A DNA stretch of 64,000 nucleotides, from NCBI RefSeq assembly GCF_020012125.1, contig NZ_JAIFAG010000001.1, forward strand, positions 2,604,001-2,668,000, written 5' to 3'. Below the pieces are notes generated by a model that saw only the letters and a program-made list of their open reading frames with translations, was not told where the DNA came from and searched no databases. This stretch comes from Hymenobacter psoromatis. GTDB taxonomy: Bacteria > Bacteroidota > Bacteroidia > Cytophagales > Hymenobacteraceae. This document shows, piece by piece, positions 44,296 through 53,088 of this stretch. The stretch's first letter is position 1. Each line of letters starts with the position of its first letter. The translations under genes and the position numbers were made by a program.

Positions 44296-44910
44296 ATGAA
44301 AATTATCTGCATCGGCCGCAACTACGCCGACCATATTGCTGAGCTGCACAACGAAACGCCGGCCGCCCCGGTCATCTTCCTCAAGCCCGAAACGGCGCTG
44401 GTGCAGCGCGGCCAGCCGTTTTTCGTGCCCGCCTTTTCCCACGATGTGCACTACGAGCTGGAGCTGGTGCTGCGCATCTGCAAAAACGGCCGCCACGTGG
44501 AGGAGCAGTTTGCCCCTACTTACTTCGACGCCATTGGCCTGGGCATCGATTTTACGGCCCGCGACCTGCAAAGCGAGCTGAAGAAAAAGGGCCTGCCCTG
44601 GGAGCTGGCCAAGGCGTTCGACGGCTCGGCTCCCATCTCGCCCACCTTCCGGCCGGTGGCCGAGTTTGCTGATTTGACCAATATCAATTTTCGGCTCGAC
44701 GTGAACGGCGACGTGCGCCAGCAGGGCAATTCAGGCCTCATGCTGCACCCGTTTAATAAGATTATCGCCTTCGTGTCGCAGTACATCACCCTCAAGCAGG
44801 GCGATTTGATTTTTACGGGCACGCCCGCCGGGGTAGGTCCGGTGCAGCCCGGCGACGAGCTGGTGGGCTACCTGGAAGACGAAAAAATTCTGGAAGTGCC
44901 CGTGCGCTGA
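44296..44910 (+). CDS. Fumarylacetoacetate hydrolase family protein
   Basis: A 204-residue FAH-fold enzyme: start MKIICIGRNYADHIAELHNE, metal-binding acids in HYELELVLRI and GIDFTARDLQ, and the conserved SGLMLHPFNKIIAFVSQYIT and GDLIFTGTPAGVGPVQPGDE. Members split carbon-carbon bonds in acylpyruvates or decarboxylate oxaloacetate; acylpyruvase is the commonest role at this size. The ATG at 44296 matches the family start; the longer frame begins in the promoter region. A family-C palindrome starts 4 bases after the stop. Confidence 0.92.
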   Translation: MKIICIGRNYADHIAELHNETPAAPVIFLKPETALVQRGQPFFVPAFSHDVHYELELVLRICKNGRHVEEQFAPTYFDAIGLGIDFTARDLQSELKKKGLPWELAKAFDGSAPISPTFRPVAEFADLTNINFRLDVNGDVRQQGNSGLMLHPFNKIIAFVSQYITLKQGDLIFTGTPAGVGPVQPGDELVGYLEDEKILEVPVR

Positions 44911-44913
44911 ACG

Positions 44914-44999
44914 AATGTAGAGACGCGACCCTTCGTGTCTCTCGGCGTCGGAAAATCGACGCGCATGGCGAGAGACGCGAAGGGTCGCGTCTCTACATT
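44914..44999. repeat. Family-C dispersed palindrome, second copy
   Basis: Arms 44914-44944 and 44969-44999 match at 30 of 31 positions. The core GAGACGCGACCCTTCG is shared with 26079-26154 and with the lone arm at 47098. It lies between two codirectional genes and ends 44 bases before the next start. Confidence 0.9.
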
Positions 45000-45042
45000 T
45001 TCTTGCTATCCAATTTACTTTATCTTGTTTATTATCAAATTA

Positions 45043-47082
45043 GTGCGCCGGCTAGCGCTGCCGGCGCTGGGCGGCTTACTGTTGCTGACCCTGAGCGGCC
45101 GCGGCCAGGACGAAGGCCAGGACGACACCACCACCCGCCGCGTGAGCGGGCCGATAAAGCCGGCCGCGCCGGCCGGCCGGGTGGCGGTGGCCCCTGGCTA
45201 CTTTCTGTTTCCGATTGCGCCCGGCCAGCCGGGGTTTCTGGCGGCCAGCATGGGTGAGCTGCGGCCCAACCACTTCCACGGCGGCCTCGACATCAAGACG
45301 GGCGGCGGCGTGAACAAGCCCGTGTACGCGGCGGCCGACGGCTACATCTCACGGCTCAAGCAGTCGGCCTTCGGCTACGGCAACGTACTGTACATCACCC
45401 ATCCGAATGGCCTGACGACCGTGTACGGCCACCTCAATAAGTTTGGGGGCGCGGCCGGAGCTGAGCTGCTGCGCCAGCAGTACGCCCGGCAGACCTACGA
45501 GCTAGAGTTGTTTTTTGCGAAGGACCAGTTTCCGGTGCGGCGGGGCGAGGTGGTAGCGCTGTCGGGCAACACGGGCGGCTCGGCGGGCCCGCACCTGCAC
45601 TGGGAAGTGCGCGATGCGCAGGACCGCCAGCTGAACCCCTTGCAGTGGGGCGGCTTTGCGGAAATTCAGGACCATACCGGTCCTACCCTCCAGGCGCTGG
45701 CCGTGGAGCCACTGGCCATTGGGGCGCGGGTAGCGGGGCGCTTCGAGCGGGCGCTGCTGGTGCCCCGGATGCAGCCGCTGCCGGGCGCGGCCACCGTGTG
45801 GCCCGATACGGTGTCGTGCTTCGGGTCGGTGGGGCTGCTCTTGCAGGGCTTCGACCGGTTTGATAAAGTGTGGAACAAGAACGGCATCCAGCGCGTGACG
45901 GTGCGCGTGAACGGCCAGCCGCACTTTCAGTATGTGATTGACGCCGTGCCGTTTCCGAGCGGCACGCGGCAGGTCAACAACTTTGTGGACTTTGCCTACG
46001 CCCGCACCCACGGCCGCACCCTGCAAAAGCTGTGGGTGGATGAGGGCAACGACCTGCCCTTCTTTACCCCGCCCGGCCTGGGCCAGGGTAAGCTCGACGT
46101 GGCCGCCGGCCAGGTGTATACCATTGATTTTGAGCTGGCCGATGCCTACGATAACAAGGCCACGGCCCGCCTCATCCTCCGCGGTGAGCAGCCCGCCGAC
46201 TACGCCCGGCTGCCCGGCGCGGTCCCTACTCCTACCCCCGCCGCCCGTCCCAAGCTCAGCTACGACATCACGCGCAACCTGCTGCGCGCCACGGCCCTGC
46301 ACGCGCCCCTCGACACAGCCGGCCAGCCGCAATATCTGCTACTGCGGCGGGGCGGGCGGCAGCTGGCGCTACGGCCCAGCTACTCGGTGGGCGCGGCTAC
46401 TACCTACCTCTACGACCTGCGCGCCGGCCTGCCCGATTCACTGCTGCTGGGCGAGGCGCACCTGGCCTTCGACCGCCAGGCAATGATACCGGCCAACCAG
46501 GAAACGAGCTACGCCACGCCCTACGTAAACCTGGTTTTTGGCCCGCAAACGCTGTTTTCACCGCTTTATCTCAGTACCAGCCACCGGCCCGATGCCGGCC
46601 CTACCGCCCCTGAGAGCTGGACCATCGGCTCGGCGCTGGTGCCGCTCTACCTGCCGCTGCGCCTGAGCCTGCGGCCCGCTACCCCCCCCACCGACCGCCG
46701 CCGCACCGCCATCTACAGCGTGTCGGCGGGCGGCGGGCGGGCTTACGTGGGCGGCCTTTGGAACGAGGACAGCAGCCGCATCTCGGCCACCGTCAAGCAG
46801 TTCGGCTCGTTCCGCCTCTACACCGACCGCAAGGCCCCCGAGGCCCGGCTACTGAGCCGGGCGGGCGGCCAATTGCTGTTCAGAGTGGGCGACGATATGT
46901 CGGGCCTCAACTCGTATAAACTGCTGATTGGCGGACGCTTCCGGCTGCTGCGCTACGAGTACAAGAATGCCACGCTCTTCACCGTAGCCAGCGACACGCT
47001 GGGCCCCGCCCTGCACGGCCCCGCCGAGCTGCGCCTCACCGACCAGGTTGGTAATGAGCGGGTTATTCCGCTGAGTTTATAA
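45043..47082 (+). CDS. M23 family metallopeptidase (cell-wall peptidase)
   Basis: A 679-residue exported protein. The N-terminus (VRRLALPALGGLLLLTLSGR) is a signal peptide; the chosen start is GTG at 45043 since no ATG lies suitably and upstream residues encode the palindrome. The peptidase domain is at about residues 45-185: NHFHGGLDIKTGGGVNKPVY (first His and Asp zinc ligands), GNVLYITHPNGLTTVYGHLN and GPHLHWEVRDAQD (HxH). The rest is a large beta-rich region of unknown fold, common in Bacteroidota M23 proteins. It likely cleaves peptidoglycan cross-links in the periplasm. Confidence 0.88.
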   Translation: MRRLALPALGGLLLLTLSGRGQDEGQDDTTTRRVSGPIKPAAPAGRVAVAPGYFLFPIAPGQPGFLAASMGELRPNHFHGGLDIKTGGGVNKPVYAAADGYISRLKQSAFGYGNVLYITHPNGLTTVYGHLNKFGGAAGAELLRQQYARQTYELELFFAKDQFPVRRGEVVALSGNTGGSAGPHLHWEVRDAQDRQLNPLQWGGFAEIQDHTGPTLQALAVEPLAIGARVAGRFERALLVPRMQPLPGAATVWPDTVSCFGSVGLLLQGFDRFDKVWNKNGIQRVTVRVNGQPHFQYVIDAVPFPSGTRQVNNFVDFAYARTHGRTLQKLWVDEGNDLPFFTPPGLGQGKLDVAAGQVYTIDFELADAYDNKATARLILRGEQPADYARLPGAVPTPTPAARPKLSYDITRNLLRATALHAPLDTAGQPQYLLLRRGGRQLALRPSYSVGAATTYLYDLRAGLPDSLLLGEAHLAFDRQAMIPANQETSYATPYVNLVFGPQTLFSPLYLSTSHRPDAGPTAPESWTIGSALVPLYLPLRLSLRPATPPTDRRRTAIYSVSAGGGRAYVGGLWNEDSSRISATVKQFGSFRLYTDRKAPEARLLSRAGGQLLFRVGDDMSGLNSYKLLIGGRFRLLRYEYKNATLFTVASDTLGPALHGPAELRLTDQVGNERVIPLSL

Positions 47083-47097
47083 ACGTTGTTCAACGGC

Positions 47098-47124
47098 GCG
47101 AGACGCGAAGGGTCGCATCTCTAC
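47098..47124. repeat. Lone arm of the family-C palindrome
   Basis: GAGACGCGAAGGGTCGCATC and flanks match 44970-44996 with few changes. No partner arm remains; it lies between the M23 and BCP genes. Confidence 0.6.
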
Positions 47125-47165
47125 GGTCATTTATCACTGCATCCTGACCACTACTCACTAAAACT

Positions 47166-47621
47166 ATGCTTCCCGAACCCGGCACCCCGGCTCCCGACTT
47201 TACCGCGCCCGACCAGCACGGCAACCCCTTCACCCTAAGTAGTTTGCGCGGGCAGCGCGTGGTGCTCTACTTTTATCCCAAGGATGATACGCCCGGCTGC
47301 ACCGCCCAAGCCTGCAACCTGCGCGACAACGAAGGCCAACTCGCCGCCCAGGGCATCCAGGTGGTGGGCGTGAGCACCGACGACACGGCCTCGCACGCCC
47401 GGTTCGCGGCCAAGTACGAGTTGAATTTCCCGCTCGTCGCCGATGCCGATAAGGCCATCGTGAACGCCTACGGCGTGTGGCAGGAAAAGAAAAACTACGG
47501 CAAAACCTACTGGGGCACGGTGCGCACCACTTTTTTGATTGATGCCAATGGTTTGATTGAGCAGGTTATCAAGCGGCCCGATACCAAGGAGCACGCCGCG
47601 CAGGTGCTGAAGAGAGATTAA
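47166..47621 (+). CDS. bcp: Thioredoxin-dependent thiol peroxidase (BCP/PrxQ)
   Basis: A 151-residue peroxiredoxin that reduces peroxides and is recycled by thioredoxin. The peroxidatic Cys45 and resolving Cys50 lie in YPKDDTPGCTAQACNLRDNE (the Cys-x4-Cys pattern of atypical 2-Cys BCP). Other markers are FTLSSLRGQRVVLYFYPKDD, VVGVSTDD and YGKTYWGTVRTTFLID with the conserved Arg. Length is standard. It ends 1 base before a strong hairpin and converges on a quinone oxidoreductase gene. Confidence 0.95.
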   Translation: MLPEPGTPAPDFTAPDQHGNPFTLSSLRGQRVVLYFYPKDDTPGCTAQACNLRDNEGQLAAQGIQVVGVSTDDTASHARFAAKYELNFPLVADADKAIVNAYGVWQEKKNYGKTYWGTVRTTFLIDANGLIEQVIKRPDTKEHAAQVLKRD

Positions 47622-47676
47622 GAGTTAAAAAGAACGGTCATGCTTCCTTCGTCAGCATGACCGTTCTTTTTAACTC
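47622..47676. terminator. Bidirectional terminator of palindrome family B
   Basis: Perfect 23-base arms (47622-47644 and 47654-47676) with the 9-base loop TCCTTCGTC. The inner part AGAACGGTCATGCT matches the hairpins at 12562 and 61670. It lies exactly between the stops of the convergent bcp and oxidoreductase genes and has A- and T-runs at the edges. Confidence 0.9.
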
Positions 47677-47677
47677 C

Positions 47678-48649
47678 CTACCCCTCATTCACCAGCAGAA
47701 TCTTGCCGATGTGTTCGCTGCTGGCCATCAGCTGCTGCGCCTGAGCGGCTTCGGCCAGCGGGAATGTTTTATAAATAACCGGCCGGAGCTGGCCGCTGGC
47801 GGCCAGCGGCCACACGTGCTGCTCGACCGCGGCGGCCAGGGCGGCCTTGAACTCGGCGGAGCGCGGGCGCAGCGTGCTGCCGCTGAGGTGCAGGCGCTTG
47901 CTCATGATATCCAGCAGGTTGAGTTCCGCCTTGGCACCCTGCATGGCGTTGATGTACTGCAGGCGGCCGTCGGTAGCCAGCAAGCGCAGGTTTTTAGCGA
48001 GGTAGTCGCCGCCCACCATGTCGAGGATGACGTTGATTTTTTCGTCTTTAAACGCCTGCTCGAAGTCTTCTTCCTTATAATTCACGCAGCGGGCCGCGCC
48101 GAATTGTTCGCAGGTGCGGCACTTGTCGGCGGTGCCGGCGGTGGCCAGCACTTTATTACCCAGCGCCTTGGCTAGTTGAATAAGCGTGAGGCCGATGCCG
48201 CTGCTGCCCCCGTGCACCAGTACCGTTTCGCCGGGCTGCAAGGCGGCCATCTGAAACACGTTGGACCAGACCGTGAAGGTAGTTTCGGGTAAGCTGGCGG
48301 CCTCTTGCACCGACCAGCCGGCGGGCACCGGCAGGCAGTGCCGGGCATCCACGGCGGCGTATTCGGCGTAGCCACCCTCGGTGAGCAGGGCGCACACCTG
48401 GTCGCCTACCCCCCAGCGCGGGGCTGAGGTGCCCACCGCCACTACTTCGCCGGCTATTTCCAGGCCGGGCACTACGCCGGCCACCGGCGCGCCGCCGTAC
48501 TTGCCTTCGCGCAGGCCCAGGTCGGAGCGGTTGAGGCCGGCGGCTTTTACTTGGATGAGCACTTCGTGGGCAGCCGGCACGGGGCGGGGCCGCGCTTGCA
48601 GCTCCAGTACTTCGGGGCCGCCGGGGCGGGTAATGACGATGGCGTTCAT
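47678..48649 (-). CDS. NAD(P)H:quinone oxidoreductase, zinc-independent MDR family
   Basis: A 323-residue medium-chain dehydrogenase/reductase: MNAIVITRPGGPEVLELQAR, LIQVKAAGLNRSDLGLREGK, PGLEIAGEVVAVG, and the Rossmann motif VLVHGGSSGIGLTLIQLAKA with NADPH-type spacing. The zinc ligands of alcohol dehydrogenases are absent, consistent with the quinone oxidoreductase (QOR/PIG3-like) group. It probably reduces quinones or reactive carbonyls. It is divergent from the SDR gene with 173 bases between starts, a region rich in CCCTACCCC copies. Confidence 0.92.
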   Translation of the reverse strand: MNAIVITRPGGPEVLELQARPRPVPAAHEVLIQVKAAGLNRSDLGLREGKYGGAPVAGVVPGLEIAGEVVAVGTSAPRWGVGDQVCALLTEGGYAEYAAVDARHCLPVPAGWSVQEAASLPETTFTVWSNVFQMAALQPGETVLVHGGSSGIGLTLIQLAKALGNKVLATAGTADKCRTCEQFGAARCVNYKEEDFEQAFKDEKINVILDMVGGDYLAKNLRLLATDGRLQYINAMQGAKAELNLLDIMSKRLHLSGSTLRPRSAEFKAALAAAVEQHVWPLAASGQLRPVIYKTFPLAEAAQAQQLMASSEHIGKILLVNEG

Positions 48650-48822
48650 GGGGAGGCGGGGCTTGGTGGGAGTAGTTGCCGCTGCTTACCAACCTCTGGC
48701 CGGCTTGTTGGGTTGTGTGCGTGGGGGTAGGGCGGCCCGCCCGCGGGCAGGTGCCCTACCCTCACGCAGCGAGCGGGCCGTTATTTCGCCTTCTTTTACT
48801 CCCACCCTTTATTTTTTGATTC

Positions 48823-49539
48823 ATGGAAAACCTAACCGGTAAAGTCGCCCTCGTCACGGGCGCGGGCAAGGGCATTGGCCAGGCCATTGCCGAGGCGCTA
48901 GCCCACGAGGGCGTGCACGTGGGCCTGCTGGCCCGCTCCGAAGACCAGCTGCGCGAAGTAGCCGCCGCGCTGCAACAGCTAGGCGTAAAAACCAGCGTGG
49001 CCGCCGCCGATGTGGCCGACGAAGCCGCCGTGAACGCCGCCGTGGCCCACATCACCGGCGAGCTGGGCCCGCTCGATATCCTGATTAACAACGCCGGCAT
49101 CGGCACGTTTGCCAAGTTTATGGACATGCCGGTGGCCGACTGGGAGCACATTATCCGGGTGAACCTGCTGGGGGTGTACTACGTGACGCGCGCCGCGCTG
49201 CCGGCCATGATAGCGCGGCAGACGGGCGACATCATCAACATTTCCTCGACTTCGGGCCTGCGCGCGGCGGCGGGCACCAGCGCCTACAGCGCCTCCAAAT
49301 TCGCGGTGATGGGCCTGAGCGAAGCCCTGATGCAGGAGGTGCGCAAGCATAACATCCGGGTGTCGGCCCTCACGCCCAGCACGGTAGCTACCGAGCTGGC
49401 CATCAGCAACAACCTCACCGATGGCAACCCCGAAAAAGTGATGCAGCCCGCCGACATTGCCGAGTTTGTGGTGGCGCAGCTGAAGCTGAACCGGCGCATC
49501 TTCGTCAAGGAGGCGGGGCTGTGGTCTACTAACCCGTAA
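48823..49539 (+). CDS. SDR family oxidoreductase (FabG-like)
   Basis: A 238-residue classical short-chain dehydrogenase. The cofactor motif TGAGKGIG is at residues 12-19, NNAG at 89-92, and the catalytic Ser141, Tyr155 and Lys159 in [10 protein letters not shown] and [10 protein letters not shown]. Length and motifs match 3-ketoacyl reductase-like enzymes, but no fatty-acid genes are near, so the substrate is open. The ATG is followed by [20 protein letters not shown], a standard start. Confidence 0.92.
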   Translation: MENLTGKVALVTGAGKGIGQAIAEALAHEGVHVGLLARSEDQLREVAAALQQLGVKTSVAAADVADEAAVNAAVAHITGELGPLDILINNAGIGTFAKFMDMPVADWEHIIRVNLLGVYYVTRAALPAMIARQTGDIINISSTSGLRAAAGTSAYSASKFAVMGLSEALMQEVRKHNIRVSALTPSTVATELAISNNLTDGNPEKVMQPADIAEFVVAQLKLNRRIFVKEAGLWSTNP

Positions 49540-49664
49540 GCTCCGTCGTCAGCGCAGGTGCTGCCCCGGCGCGCCGTTGGGGTAAGCGTAGAATTTCCCT
49601 ACCCCCTTGTTGGCGGGGAAGTGCGCCCGGTTGCTTTTTCTCAGGAAACTTTACTTTTACCCCC

Positions 49665-50810
49665 ATGCTTAGTCGTTGTACTTACCGCGCCGGCCAGCTG
49701 CTGGGCCTGCTCTGGCTAGGGGGGGTAGGGGGCTGCGCTAGCTCCACTGCCCCGGCTGCTACTGCGACCGTGACGGTCGTCCCCGCGGCCACCTTCACCA
49801 ACCCGCTGCTACCCGTTGGCCCCGACCCGTGGAGCATTTACCACAACGGGTATTATTACTACACCAACTCGACCCAGAACGGCATCAAGCTCTGGAAAAC
49901 GCGGGCGATGAGCCGGTTGAAAGACGCGCCGAGCAAGGTGGTCTGGACGCCGCCCGCTACCGGCCCCAACTCGCACGATATCTGGGCTCCCGAACTGCAT
50001 TTCTTCAACGGCAAGTGGTATCTCTACTACGCCGCCGATGCGGGCACCAATGCCTCGCACCGGCTGTGGGTGCTCGAAAACAGCTCCGCTGACCCGCTGG
50101 AGGGCACCTGGGTAAGCAAGGGCAAGCTCACTGATGCGACCGACCGCTGGGCCATCGACGGCTCGGTGTTTGAGAATAAGGGCCGGCTGTACCTGGTGTG
50201 GTCGGGCTGGGATGGGGAAGCCAACGGCCGCCAGGACATCTACCTGGCCCGCCTCCAAAACCCCTGGACCGTGGAAAGCGCCCGCACGCTGGTGTCGAAG
50301 CCGACCTACCCCTGGGAAAAATACGGCGACCTGAGCAACCTTAACGACCCGCCCCACATCGACGTGAATGAGGGCCCGGAGGTACTGCACCACGGCCGCG
50401 ACCTGATTCTGATGTACTCAGCCAGCGCCTGCTGGACTGATGCTTACGCCCTGGGCGCGCTCAAGGCATCGGCCGATGCGAATTTACTGCAAGCCAGCAG
50501 CTGGGTGAAAAATCCCGAGCCCGTGCTGAAGCAGAGCGCCACGGCGGGCGTGTACGCCACGGGCCACAATAGCTTTTTCAAGTCGCCCGACGGCACCCAG
50601 GACTGGATTCTGTACCACGCTAACTCGCAACCCGGCCAGGGCTGCGGCGACTTGCGCTCGCCCCGCGCCCAGCCCTTTACCTGGACCGCCGACGGCTGGC
50701 CCAACATCGGCGAGCCCGTGGCGGCGGGCCAGCCCCTACCCCGCCCCAGCGGCGAGCCCGTGGCGGCGGGCCAGCCCCTACCCCGCCCCAGCGGCGAGCC
50801 GGGGCCGTAA
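49665..50810 (+). CDS. GH43 family glycoside hydrolase lipoprotein (arabinanase/xylosidase-like)
   Basis: A 381-residue lipoprotein; the lipobox is VGGC with Cys24. The five-bladed propeller is suggested by repeated WY/WT-containing blades. Catalytic residues of the family are visible: base Asp53 (PVGPDPWSIY), pKa-tuning Asp164 (RWAIDGSVFE) and acid Glu235 (IDVNEGPEVL). GH43 enzymes cut arabinan, xylan or galactan side chains; the DPWSIYHNGYYYY start favours the arabinanase-like group. The C-terminal tail carries two copies of GEPVAAGQPLPRPS encoded by a 42-base tandem duplication. No SusCD pair is adjacent. Confidence 0.9.
   Translation: MLSRCTYRAGQLLGLLWLGGVGGCASSTAPAATATVTVVPAATFTNPLLPVGPDPWSIYHNGYYYYTNSTQNGIKLWKTRAMSRLKDAPSKVVWTPPATGPNSHDIWAPELHFFNGKWYLYYAADAGTNASHRLWVLENSSADPLEGTWVSKGKLTDATDRWAIDGSVFENKGRLYLVWSGWDGEANGRQDIYLARLQNPWTVESARTLVSKPTYPWEKYGDLSNLNDPPHIDVNEGPEVLHHGRDLILMYSASACWTDAYALGALKASADANLLQASSWVKNPEPVLKQSATAGVYATGHNSFFKSPDGTQDWILYHANSQPGQGCGDLRSPRAQPFTWTADGWPNIGEPVAAGQPLPRPSGEPVAAGQPLPRPSGEPGP
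50709..50792 (+). repeat. 42-bp tandem duplication in the GH43 gene tail
   Basis: Two identical units, 50709-50750 and 50751-50792, then a partial third start. Each encodes 14 residues and contains one CCCTACCCC copy. The exact identity points to a recent slippage event. Confidence 0.95.
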
Positions 50811-50863
50811 CCTTACCCGGCGTTTTTACGCAGACAGCTTTTGCGTCCTTTCTGCCCTTTCCC

Positions 50864-51097
50864 ATGAGAACCCCGTTTTTCTTAATCACCGCCCTGCTGC
50901 TAGCGGCGGCCAGCTGCGTTGCCTTTGCCCAAAACACCCCGCGCGGCGTGGCTAAGCAAATGCGGGCCGACCGCAAAATGGACCACGCCCACACCGTGCG
51001 GCACGGTAAGAGCCTGAGCAAAGAGCCCAAGCTGGTGCGCAAAGAAGACCGCTTGGACCACCGCGCTGACACTGGCAAGCGCAAGTTCAAGCTTTAA
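50864..51097 (+). CDS. Small basic exported protein (77 aa)
   Basis: Signal peptide (MRTPFFLITALLLAAASCVAFA) and a mature part rich in Lys, Arg and His (MRADRKMDHAHTVRHGKSLS; KEPKLVRKEDRLDHRADT). No family recognised. It starts 54 bases after the GH43 stop in the same direction and may be cotranscribed. Role unknown. Confidence 0.6.
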   Translation: MRTPFFLITALLLAAASCVAFAQNTPRGVAKQMRADRKMDHAHTVRHGKSLSKEPKLVRKEDRLDHRADTGKRKFKL

Positions 51098-51129
51098 ACC
51101 GGGGGTAGGGGCCAGGCTGGGGCGGCTGC

Positions 51130-51744
51130 TTACGCCACGTGAAAAAGCGCTTTTACGGCCGTGACAAAGAAACTGACCCCGATGGCCAGCGTGAGAAAAC
51201 CCATGACGCGGGCCAGCGCCGCCATGCCCGGCCGGCCCAGGAAGCGCGTGAGCCGCAGCGACGACACCAGAATCAGAAACGCGGCCGCTGCCACCAGCCC
51301 GAAGCCCAGCACCGTGAAAAGCTTATCGGCCACCGAGGGCCGGATGAAGCCGATGCAGAGCGCCATCGAGCCCGGCCCCGAGAGCATGGGCATGGCCAGC
51401 GGCGTGAAGCTGATGTCGTCCTTCTGCATACTTTCTTCGAGGGCGGCGGGGCCCACGCGGTCGCGGTTGGCCCCCGGCGTGAGTAGGTCGAAGGCCGAGC
51501 GCATGAGCAGGATGCCACCCGCAATGCGCAGGTGCTGAATATTGATGCCGAAGAAGTTAAGAATATACTGCCCCCCAAAAAAAGCCACCAGCAACACCGC
51601 CACCATGTAGAGGCAGGCGCGCAGGGCAATGGCCGTGCGCACGGCGTTGGTGTCGCTATCGGTAAGGGTCAAAAACACCGGCATGGCGCCGAACGGATTG
51701 ACGACTGAGAAGAGCGTAGTGAAGGTGAGAATCAGTACTTCCAT
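51130..51744 (-). CDS. MarC family integral membrane protein
   Basis: A 204-residue membrane protein with six hydrophobic helices. Markers are FTTLFSVVNPFGAMPVFLTL near the start, FFGINIQHLRIAGGILLMRS, and FTPLAMPMLSGPGSMALCIG. MarC proteins are of unknown function; an early link to multiple antibiotic resistance has not held up. The ATG at 51744 is chosen over 51933 because the upstream residues are charged and the first helix starts here. A promoter-like element lies 5 bases upstream. Confidence 0.92.
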   Translation of the reverse strand: MEVLILTFTTLFSVVNPFGAMPVFLTLTDSDTNAVRTAIALRACLYMVAVLLVAFFGGQYILNFFGINIQHLRIAGGILLMRSAFDLLTPGANRDRVGPAALEESMQKDDISFTPLAMPMLSGPGSMALCIGFIRPSVADKLFTVLGFGLVAAAAFLILVSSLRLTRFLGRPGMAALARVMGFLTLAIGVSFFVTAVKALFHVA

Positions 51745-51748
51745 GCCG

Positions 51749-51756
51749 CAAAGGTA
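51749..51756 (-). promoter_or_regulatory. Bacteroidota -7 promoter element before the MarC gene
   Basis: Minus strand TACCTTTG matches TAnnTTTG exactly and ends 5 bases before the ATG, so the mRNA would be nearly leaderless. Confidence 0.5.
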
Positions 51757-51865
51757 TTGGCCGGATAATTGGTTGCCGGGCCAGGGTAGCCCGTGGTCGC
51801 GTTTTGAGTTACGCGGCGGCGGCCCATCTTTACGCTCTCGTCTCCCTACCCCCGTCCTTCCGCGC

Positions 51866-52960
51866 GTGCCCGCTTTTTTATACTTTGTGAATGCTTTGGG
51901 GCTGCTGCTGGGCAGCGCGGGGCTGGTGGCCACGCTGCTACCCCTGCTGCGCCAAACGGCCTGGTGGATTCGGGTGTTTGACTTCCCACGCCTACAGATA
52001 GTGGCGGGCCTGCTGCTGGGCCTGTTGCTACTGCTGCCGGCCGGCGCGCTGGCGCTGGCGCACGCGCCGGCGGTGCTGCTGGCCCTGGGGGCGGCGGTGC
52101 TCTACCAGGCCGCGCGCATCTGGCCCTACACGCCCTGGCACCGCCGGCAGGTGCGCGATAGCCAGCGCCCGCCCAACGACCCCAACCACCTCAGCCTGCT
52201 GGTGACCAACGTGCTAATGTACAACCGCGATGCCTCGCGCTGCCTGGGCGTCATCCGCGAGCAGCGGCCTGATGTGGTGCTGGCCGTCGAAACCGACGAG
52301 TGGTGGCTGAGCCAGCTGCAACGGCTTACCCCCGACTACCCCTACACCTGCCACGCGCCGCTGCCCAATACCTACGGGATGCTGGTTTTTTCGCGCCTAC
52401 CCTTGGTTAGCAAGGAGATACAATTTATTCTCGACCCCGGCGTACCGTCGTTTCACGGGCGGGTGCGGCTGCCCAGCGGCGTGGAGGCCAATCTGCACTT
52501 TCTGCACCCCAAGCCGCCGGCCCCGCAAGAATCTAAAACCAGCACCCGGCGCGATGCCGAGTTGCTGCTGGTGGGCCGCGCCATTCAGGCCCACGACGGG
52601 CCCACCATCGTGGCCGGCGACCTCAACGATGTGGCCTGGTCGCGCACCTCCGAGCTGTTTCGGCGGCTGGCGCGGCTTCTCGACCCGCGCGTGGGCCGGG
52701 GCCTACTACCCACCTTCCACGCCGATTACAAGCTGCTGCGCTGGCCCCTCGACCACGTGTTTCACTCGGCCCACTTTCGTTTGCAGGACCTCAAGCGCCT
52801 GCCGCACATCGGCTCCGACCACTACCCCATCTATATTCGCCTCAGCTACGAGCCCCAGGGCTGGCAGGCCCAGGAAGCCGGCCTGGAAGCAATGAACGCC
52901 GCCGACCGCCTCGAAGCCCGCCTGAAAATCCGGGAGGCCATTGAGGAGAAAGTAGCTTAA
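51866..52960 (+). CDS. Membrane-anchored endonuclease/exonuclease/phosphatase family protein
   Basis: A 364-residue protein with three hydrophobic helices (FLYFVNALGLLLGSAGLVAT, IVAGLLLGLLLLLPAGALAL, APAVLLALGAAVLYQAARIW) and then a DNase I-like domain: LLVTNVLMYNRDASRCLGVI, VVLAVETDEWW (metal-binding Glu), TIVAGDLNDVAWSRTSELF (Asp and Asn) and HIGSDHYPIYI (catalytic His). The active-site set is complete. Members act on phosphodiesters or phosphoinositides; the substrate is unknown. The start is taken as GTG at 51866, next to PAFLYFVNALG, because the longer frame overlaps the MarC gene on the other strand. Confidence 0.82.
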   Translation: MPAFLYFVNALGLLLGSAGLVATLLPLLRQTAWWIRVFDFPRLQIVAGLLLGLLLLLPAGALALAHAPAVLLALGAAVLYQAARIWPYTPWHRRQVRDSQRPPNDPNHLSLLVTNVLMYNRDASRCLGVIREQRPDVVLAVETDEWWLSQLQRLTPDYPYTCHAPLPNTYGMLVFSRLPLVSKEIQFILDPGVPSFHGRVRLPSGVEANLHFLHPKPPAPQESKTSTRRDAELLLVGRAIQAHDGPTIVAGDLNDVAWSRTSELFRRLARLLDPRVGRGLLPTFHADYKLLRWPLDHVFHSAHFRLQDLKRLPHIGSDHYPIYIRLSYEPQGWQAQEAGLEAMNAADRLEARLKIREAIEEKVA

Positions 52961-53050
52961 GGCGTGCGGACAAGTAGCCAACCAGGACGACAGGCAGCCT
53001 GTGTAGGACAATATTTGCCGTTATGCAATTGGTCTCGTAAAGCGGCCCTA

Positions 53051-53088
53051 AGGGAGTAGCGCGATTTATAAAAATCGCGCTACTCCCT
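53051..53088. terminator. Terminator hairpin between convergent genes
   Basis: Perfect 17-base arms (53051-53067 and 53072-53088) with loop ATAA. The right arm overlaps the first base of the stop of the LEA-like gene. Confidence 0.85.

Noticed and set aside
50709..50792. Possible CRISPR-like repeat.
   Set aside because: Only two adjacent units without spacers, inside a coding frame.
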